DNA from: Caldifarciminota bacterium | Lineage (GTDB): Bacteria > Hydrothermota > UBA3072 > B12-G15 | Direction: 5' to 3' | Length of the DNA stretch: 16,936 nt | Assembly: GCA_021163525.1 (NCBI GenBank) | Contig: JAGGTX010000057.1 | Span: forward strand, 1 to 16,936 | Shown here: in pieces, positions 8,538-15,631 of the stretch | Layout of the letters: every line of letters starts with the position of its first letter | Position numbering within the stretch: position 1 is the stretch's first letter | Notes under the pieces: generated by a model | Databases searched by the model: none | What the model was told of the DNA's origin: nothing | What the model saw: the letters and a program-made list of their open reading frames with translations, nothing else | Translations under genes and position numbers: made by a program

Positions 8538-9448
8538 GGGTTGTTGTTACTGGTGGTGCTGGATTCATAGGTTCAAACCTTGTGCATGAACTGAAAAACA
8601 GGGGATTTGAGATACTTGTTATTGACAATCTTTCCAATGGGAATCCTGAGAACCTGCCTGAGAATGTTGAGATGGTTAAAATGGATATCAGGGATAGAGG
8701 ATTGATAGATGTTTTTAAGGATTTTAAACCGCATGTTGTTTTCCACCTGGCTGCACATATTGATGTGAGAAAGTCCCTTGAAAATCCTGTTTATGATTTT
8801 GATGTGAATGTTAATGGGACTATCAACATTATTAAGGGAATGATTGCATCAGGAGCAGAAAAGATTATTTATTCCTCAACAGGTGGTGCGCTCTATGGGG
8901 ATAGGACAGGTTCCACAGAGGAGATAATACCTGAGCCTATATCACCATATGGTGCATCAAAACTTGCAGGGGAGTTCTACATAAAAATCTTTTCATTGTG
9001 GAAGGGATTCAGATATACCATTCTCAGGTATGCCAATGTCTATGGTCCACGGCAGAGTTCCTCTGGTGAGGCGGGTGTTGTTGCTATCTTCATGGAGAAT
9101 TTACTGAATGGAAGGGTCCCTGTTTTGTATGGGTATGGTAAAATGATAAGGGATTATGTTTATGTGAGGGATGTTGTTAGTGCCAATGTGCTTTCAATGG
9201 ATAGGGGGGATGGGGAGACACTGAATATCGGTACAGGTATAGAAACAAGCGTATCTGAACTTTACGAACTGGTGCAGAGAATCACAGGGATTTATATCCA
9301 GCCAGAATTGAAAGAGGCAAGGCCTGGAGAACTCAAAGTATCAACCCTTAACTCAGACAGGGCAAGGGAAAAACTTGGGTGGCAACCAGAATATTCTCTT
9401 GAAAAGGGACTTAAGGAAACCTGGGAGTGGTTCAGGGAAAATAGATGA
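8534..9448 (+). CDS. NAD-dependent sugar-nucleotide epimerase (GalE-like extended SDR)
   Basis: A 304-residue extended short-chain dehydrogenase/reductase. It has the NAD-binding TGGAGFIGS (residues 6-14), DNLSNG after strand 2, HLAAHIDVRKS, the catalytic Ser/Thr region SSTGGALYG (114 onwards) and the active-site pair Tyr139/Lys143 in SPYGASK. RYANVYGPRQ and the C-terminal LGWQPEYSLEKGL are typical of UDP-glucose or UDP-HexNAc 4-epimerases. It interconverts C4 epimers of UDP-sugars in the cytoplasm. Adjacency to the UDP-HexNAc dehydrogenase suggests a UDP-GlcNAc(A)/GalNAc(A) substrate, but plain GalE is equally compatible. The start is GTG, overlapping the previous TGA in a GTGA arrangement. 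GAGG lies only 2 nt upstream, so initiation is probably coupled to termination of the dehydrogenase gene. No 3-aminotransferase follows. Confidence 0.9.
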   Translation: MRVVVTGGAGFIGSNLVHELKNRGFEILVIDNLSNGNPENLPENVEMVKMDIRDRGLIDVFKDFKPHVVFHLAAHIDVRKSLENPVYDFDVNVNGTINIIKGMIASGAEKIIYSSTGGALYGDRTGSTEEIIPEPISPYGASKLAGEFYIKIFSLWKGFRYTILRYANVYGPRQSSSGEAGVVAIFMENLLNGRVPVLYGYGKMIRDYVYVRDVVSANVLSMDRGDGETLNIGTGIETSVSELYELVQRITGIYIQPELKEARPGELKVSTLNSDRAREKLGWQPEYSLEKGLKETWEWFRENR

Positions 9449-10434
9449 TTCTCCTTATTCTCTCCCTACAGGGTGTATTTGTTATAAGATGGGAGATAAC
9501 CACACCTGCTTCAATAGATCTTATCATAGATAAGTGCATAGAGAACAATCTTGATGCGGTTGTTGTTCAGGTTTATGCCAGGGGGGAAGCTATTGTAAAA
9601 AATCCATACTTCCCTTTGTTTGAAGAATTAAGAACGGACAAAGACCTCCTGAAGATTTTAATAGAAAAGGCAGGTGCTTATAATATTCAGGTATGGGCAT
9701 GGGTGAATCTCTTCTATGCGTGGTCACAAACAGACTTTCCATATGGGAAAGGCCATATAACAGAAACCCATCCTGAGTGGTTTGTTGTGGATAAAAGTGG
9801 AAGAAAAAACATTGAGATGAGTGTTGAGGAATTGAAAAGAAGGGGGCTTGAAGGATACTTTGTTTCACCATTCGTTGATGAGTATGTGAGGAAGGTGCGT
9901 GATTACATGGTATTTATTCAGAATAATTATCATGTTCATGGATTCATTCTTGACTATGTCAGGTATCCAGGTAGATACTACAGTTATGAACCTTATGTTT
10001 ATGAATACATAAAGAGGAACCTTTACATTGACAGGAATGACCCTCTACTTCCATTTCTGGGTGTGGATTTTAAAAGATTGGAAAAAGATATTAAGATAAA
10101 GAGGATAACACAGGTTTTAATGAACTTGAAGCAACATATATATCTTCCAGTTCTCGCATGTGTATATCAGAATCCTGAAAGGGCAAGGAGTGAGTTCTAT
10201 CAGGACTGGCCACAATGGATTAAAATGGGTGTTGTGGATGGCGTTGTCCCAATGATATATACAAGGGATGTTAAATTGTTTGAAAAAAGGATAACTGCCC
10301 TTAAATCATACCCTATAGTCCCTACAATTGGTGTGTATCTGTTTAAGAACAGTAAAGGGTGGAAGGAGGAGATAAGAATCCTGAGAAAATACAACATCAA
10401 CTCCTTCCTTCTCTTCTCCCTCAACCCCCTATAA
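9445..10434 (+). CDS. GHL10/DUF187-like glycoside-hydrolase-fold protein
   Basis: A 329-residue protein resembling the GHL10 (DUF187) group of predicted TIM-barrel glycosidases. Visible signs are the early strand/helix with LDAVVVQVYARGEA, the AWAWVNLF-like segment (VWAWVNLFYAWS), THPEWFVVDKSG, VSPFVDEYVRKVRDY, the strand-end acid in HGFILDYVRYPGR, and later VVPMIYTRD. Asp in LDYVRYP is the best candidate catalytic acid by family resemblance. The N-terminus (MILLILSLQGVFVI) is hydrophobic but short and carries no basic residues, so export is uncertain. The gene starts with ATGA overlapping the epimerase stop. As the last gene of the run, next to surface-sugar genes, it may trim or remodel an extracellular glycan. 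The function is inferred from the fold only; the substrate is unknown. Confidence 0.68.
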   Translation: MILLILSLQGVFVIRWEITTPASIDLIIDKCIENNLDAVVVQVYARGEAIVKNPYFPLFEELRTDKDLLKILIEKAGAYNIQVWAWVNLFYAWSQTDFPYGKGHITETHPEWFVVDKSGRKNIEMSVEELKRRGLEGYFVSPFVDEYVRKVRDYMVFIQNNYHVHGFILDYVRYPGRYYSYEPYVYEYIKRNLYIDRNDPLLPFLGVDFKRLEKDIKIKRITQVLMNLKQHIYLPVLACVYQNPERARSEFYQDWPQWIKMGVVDGVVPMIYTRDVKLFEKRITALKSYPIVPTIGVYLFKNSKGWKEEIRILRKYNINSFLLFSLNPL

Positions 10435-10450
10435 ACCCAGCCCGGGTTTT
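10433..10450 (+). terminator. Short hairpin at the end of the long operon
   Basis: AAACCC (10433-10438), loop AGCCC, GGGTTT (10444-10449) and one further T form a 6-bp stem that overlaps the stop codon of the last gene. The T tract is only four bases, so as an intrinsic terminator it is weak. Its position at the operon end is the main support. Confidence 0.45.
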
Positions 10451-10478
10451 GACAATGTGACACCATTAAAGCTATAGA
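10449..10478 (+). promoter_or_regulatory. Candidate sigma70-type promoter, distal
   Basis: TTGACA at 10449-10454 is separated by 18 nt from TATAGA at 10473-10478 (four of six matches to TATAAT). The -35 box overlaps the T tract of the preceding hairpin. It would give a leader of about 90 nt to the secreted propeller gene. It is one of two candidates in this 138-nt gap. Confidence 0.35.
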
Positions 10479-10501
10479 TATTGGTTATAGTATAGAGGGT
10501 A

Positions 10502-10529
10502 TTGACATTCTTTTTTAATTATTTAGCAT
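10502..10529 (+). promoter_or_regulatory. Candidate sigma70-type promoter, proximal
   Basis: A perfect TTGACA at 10502-10507 is followed after 16 nt by TAGCAT at 10524-10529 (four of six matches). The surroundings are strongly AT-rich. It lies about 45 nt before the start codon of the propeller gene. The -10 box is weak, so I rate it as only plausible. Confidence 0.4.
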
Positions 10530-10572
10530 TTATTTTAGAATAACTTCCAAAAATCTAAAAAAGGAGGTGAAG

Positions 10573-13212
10573 ATGAAGGCATCTATTGGCAGGTGTTTGT
10601 TTGTTCTTTTCATCTTTATCTTTTTTAACCTCAGGGGGTATGATTCTGATAACAAACTCACTCAGATTTACCCTTCGTATCATCCAGTAATGAGTGATAC
10701 ATCCTCTTATAAGCTTTCCATCTGGGGTAACAGCTTTAACTCTCCTCAATTTATCCTTTCAGGCCACGGTCAGAACATTGTTCAGGATACTGTGACAGTT
10801 GTAAATCAGAATCTTGCTATTGCAGATTTTTCCATCCCTTCAACCCTTCCCCTGGGTGTTTACAAGTTGATTGTCTATGATGGTGTAATGGATACTCTAT
10901 ACTCCTGCATAACATTTTACAAAAATGTTTCAGGTGATGGAGTTTTTTACACTTACACAGTAGCACAGTTGTCTCAGGATGTTCAGGGTGTATGGGTTGG
11001 GGATGGAGATAATGACTCCCTCATGGAGGTATTTGTAAGTGGAAAAGACAACACAATTCATATGTATGAATGGAGTGATTCTTCATGGGTTGAACAGACA
11101 GTGGGGTCCTCTGGAGGATATATGATCAAGGTGACAGTGGGGGATGGAAACAATGATGGATTACTGGAGGTTTATGGGGTATCCGATGACGATTCTGTGT
11201 ATCAGTTTGCCTACAATGGAACGTCCTGGGAAAAGACCGTGATTGGTTCAGGAACAGGGTTTATGAAGAGCGTGGCAGTTGGGGATGGTAATTGTGATGG
11301 TTTCCCTGAGGTTTACGCTGCGGGTGCGGACAGTAATGTTTATATGTTTTCTTTTGATGGCACAAACTGGAACACTACCACAATTGGTAAAATTAGTGGG
11401 ACCATTCATGCGCTTGCAATAAATGATGGAACCAATGACGGCAAACTTGAGGTTTATGCCAGTGCTTTTGATGGTGGTATTTATCAATTCTCATGGAATG
11501 GATCTTCCTGGGCTATGGATACATTGTTACAGGTCCCTGGTGTTTACATTTATGGAGTATGGGTTGGGGATGGTGATAATGATACCCTTCTGGAGGTTTA
11601 TGGGGCTGTTTCCAATGGCGATGTATATCAAATTGAGTGGAATGGAAGTTCCTGGGATACCACACGTCTTGGCACACTTCCTGATCAGGCGCTGGCAGTG
11701 AAGTTAGGGGATGGGGATAACGATGGGTTGAATGAAGTGTACGTTGCCTGCGATGATGGTAATATTTACAGGTTTGAGTTTGATGGTTCAAATTGGACGA
11801 GTTCCATCGTTGGAAGCGGTTCCAGTTATATGCACAACCTTGCCCTGGGAGATGGGGATAATGATGGATTCATAGAGGTTTATGGAGCAAATTATGATGA
11901 CAGATTATACATGTTCAGGTTTGAAAGCATACAACCTGATATTGCGTCGGATTCAATTTTATTACCTCGTTCAGGCTGGATACCAGGTGGAAATTACCAT
12001 ATCAGGGCAGTTGTGGGGAACTATGGTGGAGGAAAGGCAAACAATGTGTATGTTTTTGTTTCAGTTATAGATACAGTTGCAAATTCTGAGATATTCAGGG
12101 ATACAATCCTGCTGGATTCATTACCTGCAAAATTGGATACAACCGTGGTTTTTGAGCCCTGTTACTATACACCTGGCTCTGTTTACAGGACCATTGTATA
12201 TGTGAATTATCCTGATACGAATCCTGCCAATGATACAACCTCAATTCTTTCCGCAACCAAGGATGCTGTGGTGCTGTTTGTTGAAGATGCCAATGGATAT
12301 GGTGCTCCGAACCATCCAGACAGCACATGGTTGATTCCCCTAACAAATCTTCTTGGCGAGAACAGAGTGGCTTATTTTGGACCAACTTCTTCTTATACTG
12401 ATAATGGTCCTGATATTGAGGAAATGAGGAATGTAGACCTGGTAATATGGAACTGTTATGATTACTATGTTGACCCACAACTAACATCCCTTGATACGAG
12501 CAACATAAAGACCATTATTGATGAAGGGAAGAGGGTTTGGTTAATTGGACAGGATATAATATATTCTCTATTGGGAAAGAAGGGGATAAAGGGGAGGCTA
12601 TATGAAAATCCCAAGGCCCTTAATAACTTCCTTGGAACTCACTTTGGTCTTTCTTCTTACTATGAGGACTATTACTATGGTTATGATATGAAAATACAGG
12701 GGATAAATGAAGCAAGTTCTCCAGTCCTGAATGTTTCCTCTGACTTTTATTACGATGGTAAACTATATCCTGATGAGCTTACCCCTGACACAACAATGTC
12801 ATACCCAATCCTTATTGACCCTGACAGTAACTATACCATTGGAATCATCAGAAAAGATAGCATGAGTGCCTTCTGGGCTGCTGATGGTAGGGGGGTAGAC
12901 TACTCTTCAGGTAGTGATTGGGAGAGTCTTATAGAAAAGATGTTAAACCTTCTTGGCATATCTACAACCGGTAAAAGCGAAGAAAAAGAGGTTGCATTTC
13001 AGTGTGCAAGAAACCTGACTCCATACATTTCTTTCTCATATAATGGGAAATTTACCTCCAATGTGTTTGTTTACGACATCATAGGACGTCTTATCCTTAA
13101 AAAAACTGTATATCCAGGGATGAATGTGGTTTTAAACAGGTTACCACAGGGCGTATATCTTCTTGCAATTCCCGAATTGGGAATAAAGCAAAGGTTTGTT
13201 GTTGTAAGATAA
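10573..13212 (+). CDS. Secreted seven-bladed propeller protein with T9SS-like C-terminal tail
   Basis: An 879-residue exported protein. It has a signal peptide (MKASIGRCLFVLFIFIFFN), an IPT/TIG-like beta domain at about residues 27-118, and seven repeats of about 45 residues (137-452) with the Asp-rich core GDGDNDG..EVY, fitting a calcium-binding FG-GAP/VCBS-like seven-bladed propeller. Next come a CARDB-like beta domain (about 455-560), a domain opening VVLFVEDANGYG with an alternating alpha/beta pattern like ThuA/GATase-type domains (about 565-800), and a last 65 residues (VFVYDIIGRLI, LPQGVYLLAI, RFVVVR) resembling the type IX secretion sorting tail. It is probably carried across the outer membrane and attached to or released from the surface. 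ATG 10573 is chosen over GTG 10567 because the latter overlaps the full-length Shine-Dalgarno AAGGAGGTGA at 10561-10570. The ligand is unknown. Confidence 0.88.
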   Translation: MKASIGRCLFVLFIFIFFNLRGYDSDNKLTQIYPSYHPVMSDTSSYKLSIWGNSFNSPQFILSGHGQNIVQDTVTVVNQNLAIADFSIPSTLPLGVYKLIVYDGVMDTLYSCITFYKNVSGDGVFYTYTVAQLSQDVQGVWVGDGDNDSLMEVFVSGKDNTIHMYEWSDSSWVEQTVGSSGGYMIKVTVGDGNNDGLLEVYGVSDDDSVYQFAYNGTSWEKTVIGSGTGFMKSVAVGDGNCDGFPEVYAAGADSNVYMFSFDGTNWNTTTIGKISGTIHALAINDGTNDGKLEVYASAFDGGIYQFSWNGSSWAMDTLLQVPGVYIYGVWVGDGDNDTLLEVYGAVSNGDVYQIEWNGSSWDTTRLGTLPDQALAVKLGDGDNDGLNEVYVACDDGNIYRFEFDGSNWTSSIVGSGSSYMHNLALGDGDNDGFIEVYGANYDDRLYMFRFESIQPDIASDSILLPRSGWIPGGNYHIRAVVGNYGGGKANNVYVFVSVIDTVANSEIFRDTILLDSLPAKLDTTVVFEPCYYTPGSVYRTIVYVNYPDTNPANDTTSILSATKDAVVLFVEDANGYGAPNHPDSTWLIPLTNLLGENRVAYFGPTSSYTDNGPDIEEMRNVDLVIWNCYDYYVDPQLTSLDTSNIKTIIDEGKRVWLIGQDIIYSLLGKKGIKGRLYENPKALNNFLGTHFGLSSYYEDYYYGYDMKIQGINEASSPVLNVSSDFYYDGKLYPDELTPDTTMSYPILIDPDSNYTIGIIRKDSMSAFWAADGRGVDYSSGSDWESLIEKMLNLLGISTTGKSEEKEVAFQCARNLTPYISFSYNGKFTSNVFVYDIIGRLILKKTVYPGMNVVLNRLPQGVYLLAIPELGIKQRFVVVR
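10981..11928 (+). repeat. Seven tandem propeller-blade repeats within the coding region
   Basis: Seven units of about 45 residues each share the pattern hydrophobic-x-GDG-x-NDG-x-x-EVY followed by (I/V)Y-x-(F/M/I)-x-W/F-(D/N)G-(S/T)-x-W. The Asp/Asn positions resemble a calcium loop. Units 1, 5, 6 and 7 read GDGDND, while unit 4 reads NDGTND and unit 3 GDGNCD. The copies differ at the DNA level, so this is an old protein repeat rather than a recent DNA duplication. Confidence 0.88.
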
Positions 13213-13213
13213 A

Positions 13214-13245
13214 ATGATGGGGGAGGAATTCTCCTCCCCCATTAT
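13214..13245. terminator. Strong hairpin between convergent genes (bidirectional terminator)
   Basis: An 11-bp perfect stem, ATGGGGGAGGA (13217-13227) against TCCTCCCCCAT (13232-13242), has a 4-nt loop. It can be extended to about 14 bp with a G-T wobble. Read on the minus strand it is followed by TTTTAT, so it should end the minus-strand gene well. On the plus strand it is followed only by TATAT. It lies directly after one stop codon and 30 nt beyond the other. Confidence 0.85.
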
Positions 13246-13271
13246 ATGCATCAATAATATCTCTCTTGGTA

Positions 13272-15287
13272 TCAGGGACTTGGTGTAAGGGCCGTGTCTA
13301 TGCCTATACCTATGTTGTTTGCCTTGATGTTTACAAGGTCGTTTTCAGGTTGATACCATTTCTTGTTGTTCTTAAAGAATTCAACCGAATATTTATCATT
13401 TCCACCAAGGTCAAGGAAAACACCGTAGTTTTTTCCATAGAAATGGTATGGTGAAATCTTTGAGGGTTCATAGTATGAGTTCCTCTTATCACATGCACCA
13501 AGCCTCAGGCCATGGTCACTTATTCTGTATTCATCATCTCCACCTGCCTCAATGAACAATGCTATTGACCTTATTTCAGCAACACCTATGGATATCTTCT
13601 TCATGTTGTATTTATCGTTGCCCCCACCGTCATAAAAATAGGCAAATGTCCAGTCCCATCCAAATCCAAGTGCTGCTCCAGCAGTTTCAAATAGTTCATG
13701 TTTATCATTCCCATTTTCGTCAATCAGTGCCCCTATACAGAAATGGGCACCTGACCCCTGAGTGAAATAACAGGACCTGTAGTGGTCGTTGCCACCTCCA
13801 TCATAGAGAATACCGGTTCCAAACCAGTATCCTGTTCCCAGTGACCAGTTACCTGAAACATATCTGTCATTCCCCGATATATCAATGAGCATACCAAGAC
13901 CACCTGCCAATGAGTGACCATCTGAGCCGTCAGCCCTTCTTCCACCGCCAAAACCCTGAGAATTGTTACTGTTTATCCTGTGTTTTGAGTGATAATCTCC
14001 TCTGTCATAGACAGATGAGTATGGTTCTGCATAGTAAAAATCATTGCCTCGCCTGTCTGCAAGGAGTCCAATTCCACCTATCTCTCCATCACCCTGTGAA
14101 TTCCCATAAGACCTGTACTCATCGTCCCCTTCAGCATCCAAAAGCATACCAATCCCCCTGTATCCACACCCCTGTGTTTGGGTCCACCCTTTGTATCTGT
14201 CACTTCCTGAGAGGTCTGCAAGTATTCCCACGCCCAGAAAACCATATCCCTGGGACTGTTTACCCCCTGTATACTCGTCATTCCCTGACATATCAAGAAG
14301 CACACCTACACCGCATATACCAGAACCCTGGGTGGGAGTCAGTGTATCTTTTGATATGTACCTATCGTTTCCACCCAACTCAATAATCACTGAGACAGGG
14401 TTGATAAAAGAATTTACCCCAACTCTGCCTTTATATGTATCATTGCCACCGAAGTCAATGATAATGAATGGATTGTTGAATGAGTGCTTGCCTGATTTTA
14501 TCCCTAACAGTGCTATTTCACCAAGAGGGGTTTCAAAGATTATGTCCTCTTTCAGTTTTACATTAAGGTTTTTCAACTCAAACCCTGCCTTTTCAACCGC
14601 TGATGAGACCTTCATTGCACCATAGTAAAAGGATGCATGGTCAATGAATTTTTCTGCATCATCAATCTCTGGATAGTATTTTGAGCCGTCTGAAATGGTC
14701 ATATCCAGGTCCTTATCCAACAAAATCCTTTCCCTTGTACCTGGGGGCAGATTTCTCCAGGATTTTTCTATCCACATGTATCCATCAAGGGTGTTGTAAA
14801 TCAGATTACCCAGAACCCCTCTAATCTTAGGGGGAATTTTCTCAATCCTTTTTCTGACGGGATTCTCTGTATCTAAATATGTCCCCCCAAAGGTGATGGT
14901 ATTCATTTGCCCATTTCCAGTAGAATACACCATTTTTAGGGCAGAATACAGGTCAATCTTTTCCTCTGAGAGATTCGCACCGTAATTCCTGAAACCCTCA
15001 ACCATCATGTCCACCCCAATAAGATTCAAAATGTTGTAGATTGAATTCCTGTTTTTACTCATGATTGAATCGCACAGGTAGTGTTCAATGGTATTTGCCT
15101 TTGACAGGGTGAATCTTTGCACATAAAGTGGTTTTCTGTAGAGGTCTATAAAGAATGGAAGGATAAATGGCATATCTTCAGGAGAAGGAAACCTTGACCA
15201 TGCCCTGTTCCACTCAAATTCTGGATTGTAAATGCCGTTCTCTGCAAGTATTGAATCAATGGATATTGAAAAGAGAAGCACAAACAT
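13272..15287 (-). CDS. Secreted protein with twelve G-G-N-D-x-Y repeats
   Basis: A 671-residue protein not assigned to a named family here. The N-terminus is a signal peptide without basic residues (MFVLLFSISIDSILA), with likely cleavage before ENG. Residues about 20-275 form an alpha-rich domain of unknown function (FEWNRAWSRFPSPEDMPFIL, later NLPPGTRERILL). Residues 280-634 are twelve repeats with the core (G/S)-G-N-D-x-Y, most followed by a Q-G-x-G-x-x-G-x-G-x-L-x-D pattern, of about 26-30 residues each, likely a calcium-bound beta-helix or solenoid. No T9SS tail is seen at the C-terminus (ends ALTPSP). It is therefore exported to the periplasm or surface by another route. A ribosome site AAAAGGAGGT (15291-15300) precedes the ATG. 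It is convergent with the propeller gene and divergent from glyQ. The repeat is RTX-like in residues but not in period. Confidence 0.82.
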   Translation of the reverse strand: MFVLLFSISIDSILAENGIYNPEFEWNRAWSRFPSPEDMPFILPFFIDLYRKPLYVQRFTLSKANTIEHYLCDSIMSKNRNSIYNILNLIGVDMMVEGFRNYGANLSEEKIDLYSALKMVYSTGNGQMNTITFGGTYLDTENPVRKRIEKIPPKIRGVLGNLIYNTLDGYMWIEKSWRNLPPGTRERILLDKDLDMTISDGSKYYPEIDDAEKFIDHASFYYGAMKVSSAVEKAGFELKNLNVKLKEDIIFETPLGEIALLGIKSGKHSFNNPFIIIDFGGNDTYKGRVGVNSFINPVSVIIELGGNDRYISKDTLTPTQGSGICGVGVLLDMSGNDEYTGGKQSQGYGFLGVGILADLSGSDRYKGWTQTQGCGYRGIGMLLDAEGDDEYRSYGNSQGDGEIGGIGLLADRRGNDFYYAEPYSSVYDRGDYHSKHRINSNNSQGFGGGRRADGSDGHSLAGGLGMLIDISGNDRYVSGNWSLGTGYWFGTGILYDGGGNDHYRSCYFTQGSGAHFCIGALIDENGNDKHELFETAGAALGFGWDWTFAYFYDGGGNDKYNMKKISIGVAEIRSIALFIEAGGDDEYRISDHGLRLGACDKRNSYYEPSKISPYHFYGKNYGVFLDLGGNDKYSVEFFKNNKKWYQPENDLVNIKANNIGIGIDTALTPSP
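13385..14450 (-). repeat. Twelve tandem G-G-N-D-x-Y coding repeats
   Basis: The units begin, in order, GGNDTY, GGNDRY, SGNDEY, SGSDRY, EGDDEY, RGNDFY, SGNDRY, GGNDHY, NGNDKH, GGNDKY, GGDDEY and GGNDKY. The spacing is mostly 26-29 residues, with longer insertions after unit 6 (a Gly/Ser-rich stretch including SQGFGGGRR) and after unit 11. Most units contain a QG-x-G and end in L-x-D before the next core. The DNA copies are diverged. Confidence 0.85.
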
Positions 15288-15324
15288 AAGACCTCCTTTT
15301 CTTTAGATATTACACAATTTTTTA

Positions 15325-15352
15325 TTGAATAAAACCCCTTTTCCTGTATAGT
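15325..15352 (+). promoter_or_regulatory. Possible plus-strand promoter upstream of the small ORF
   Basis: TTGAAT (15325-15330), a 16-nt spacer and TATAGT (15347-15352, five of six) could direct transcription to the right. Its -10 box overlaps a TATACA on the opposite strand (15345-15350). There is no independent support. Confidence 0.3.
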
Positions 15353-15353
15353 T

Positions 15354-15373
15354 AGAAAAAAAGCAGTTTTTCT
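15354..15373. other. A/T-rich inverted repeat in the divergent intergenic region
   Basis: AGAAAAA (15354-15360), loop AAGCAG and TTTTTCT (15367-15373) form a 7-bp stem. It could be an operator or a weak terminator between divergent promoters. In AT-rich DNA it may be chance. Confidence 0.25.
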
Positions 15374-15378
15374 TAATT

Positions 15379-15409
15379 GTATAGCAGCGTCTTTACTGCC
15401 ACCCTTCAA
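15379..15409 (-). promoter_or_regulatory. Candidate promoter for the G-G-N-D-x-Y repeat protein
   Basis: On the minus strand TTGAAG (15404-15409) lies 19 nt before TATACA (15379-15384), which carries the extended -10 element TGC immediately upstream. The leader to the start codon would be about 85 nt. A second TATACA lies closer at 15345-15350 but has no recognisable -35 box. Confidence 0.35.
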
Positions 15410-15441
15410 AAATTTTCTTTATTCATCATTAACAACAGGGG

Positions 15442-15567
15442 TTGCAGACCCAATCCTCTGGATTTACGATTGTGTTTGTTCTGCTTGCCATTGCTGGAAT
15501 CTATGGGCTCATCAGGTTAAAGAAGGAATTTTCCGAATTTGAGGAAGAGAATCAGTTATCCCTATAA
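15442..15567 (+). CDS. Possible 41-residue single-span membrane protein
   Basis: An open frame between stops at 15430-15432 and 15565-15567 encodes GFTIVFVLLAIAGIYGLI, a clear membrane span, followed by a charged amphipathic tail RLKKEFSEFEEENQ. Composition and codon use (AGG, AAG, GAA, GAG) look like real coding sequence, and the layout recalls small single-span subunits such as CcmD-like proteins, but no family can be claimed. The only usual start in front of the span is TTG 15442, with no ribosome site beyond AGGGG directly abutting it. The start is therefore doubtful, and the frame could also be a remnant of a longer gene. It ends 14 nt before the candidate glyQ promoter. Confidence 0.38.
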   Translation: MQTQSSGFTIVFVLLAIAGIYGLIRLKKEFSEFEEENQLSL

Positions 15568-15581
15568 AAACACCTGTATCC

Positions 15582-15609
15582 TTGACTAATTCACATTATT
15601 CTTTATTAT
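15582..15609 (+). promoter_or_regulatory. Promoter of the glyQS operon
   Basis: TTGACT (15582-15587, five of six), a 16-nt spacer and TATTAT (15604-15609, five of six) predict a transcript beginning near 15616, about 16 nt before the proposed glyQ start and just upstream of the ribosome site. No T-box-like motif is visible upstream. Confidence 0.55.
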
Positions 15610-15618
15610 TCAGGGGAA

Positions 15619-15627
15619 AAAGGAGGT
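15619..15627 (+). promoter_or_regulatory. glyQ: Ribosome binding site that fixes the glyQ start region
   Basis: AAAGGAGGT is a near-perfect anti-16S match. GGAGG (15622-15626) lies 5 nt before GTC 15632, the codon aligned with the initiator Met of other GlyQ proteins. It lies only 3 nt before GTG 15630, which is out of frame with glyQ. Confidence 0.7.
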
Positions 15628-15631
15628 AAGT

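Noticed and set aside
13385..14450. CRISPR-like periodicity
   Set aside because: The period of about 80-90 nt comes from protein repeats. The DNA copies are diverged and are not identical direct repeats with unique spacers.
13910..14625. Plus-strand open frames of 158 and 144 codons
   Set aside because: They are antisense to the G-G-N-D-x-Y repeat region. Their Pro/His/Ser-rich composition is the mirror of the repeated Gly/Asp codons.
15300..15631. T-box or other tRNA-sensing leader before glyQ
   Set aside because: No T-box-like consensus and no long terminator/antiterminator helix pair was seen. The predicted leader from the best promoter is only about 16 nt.
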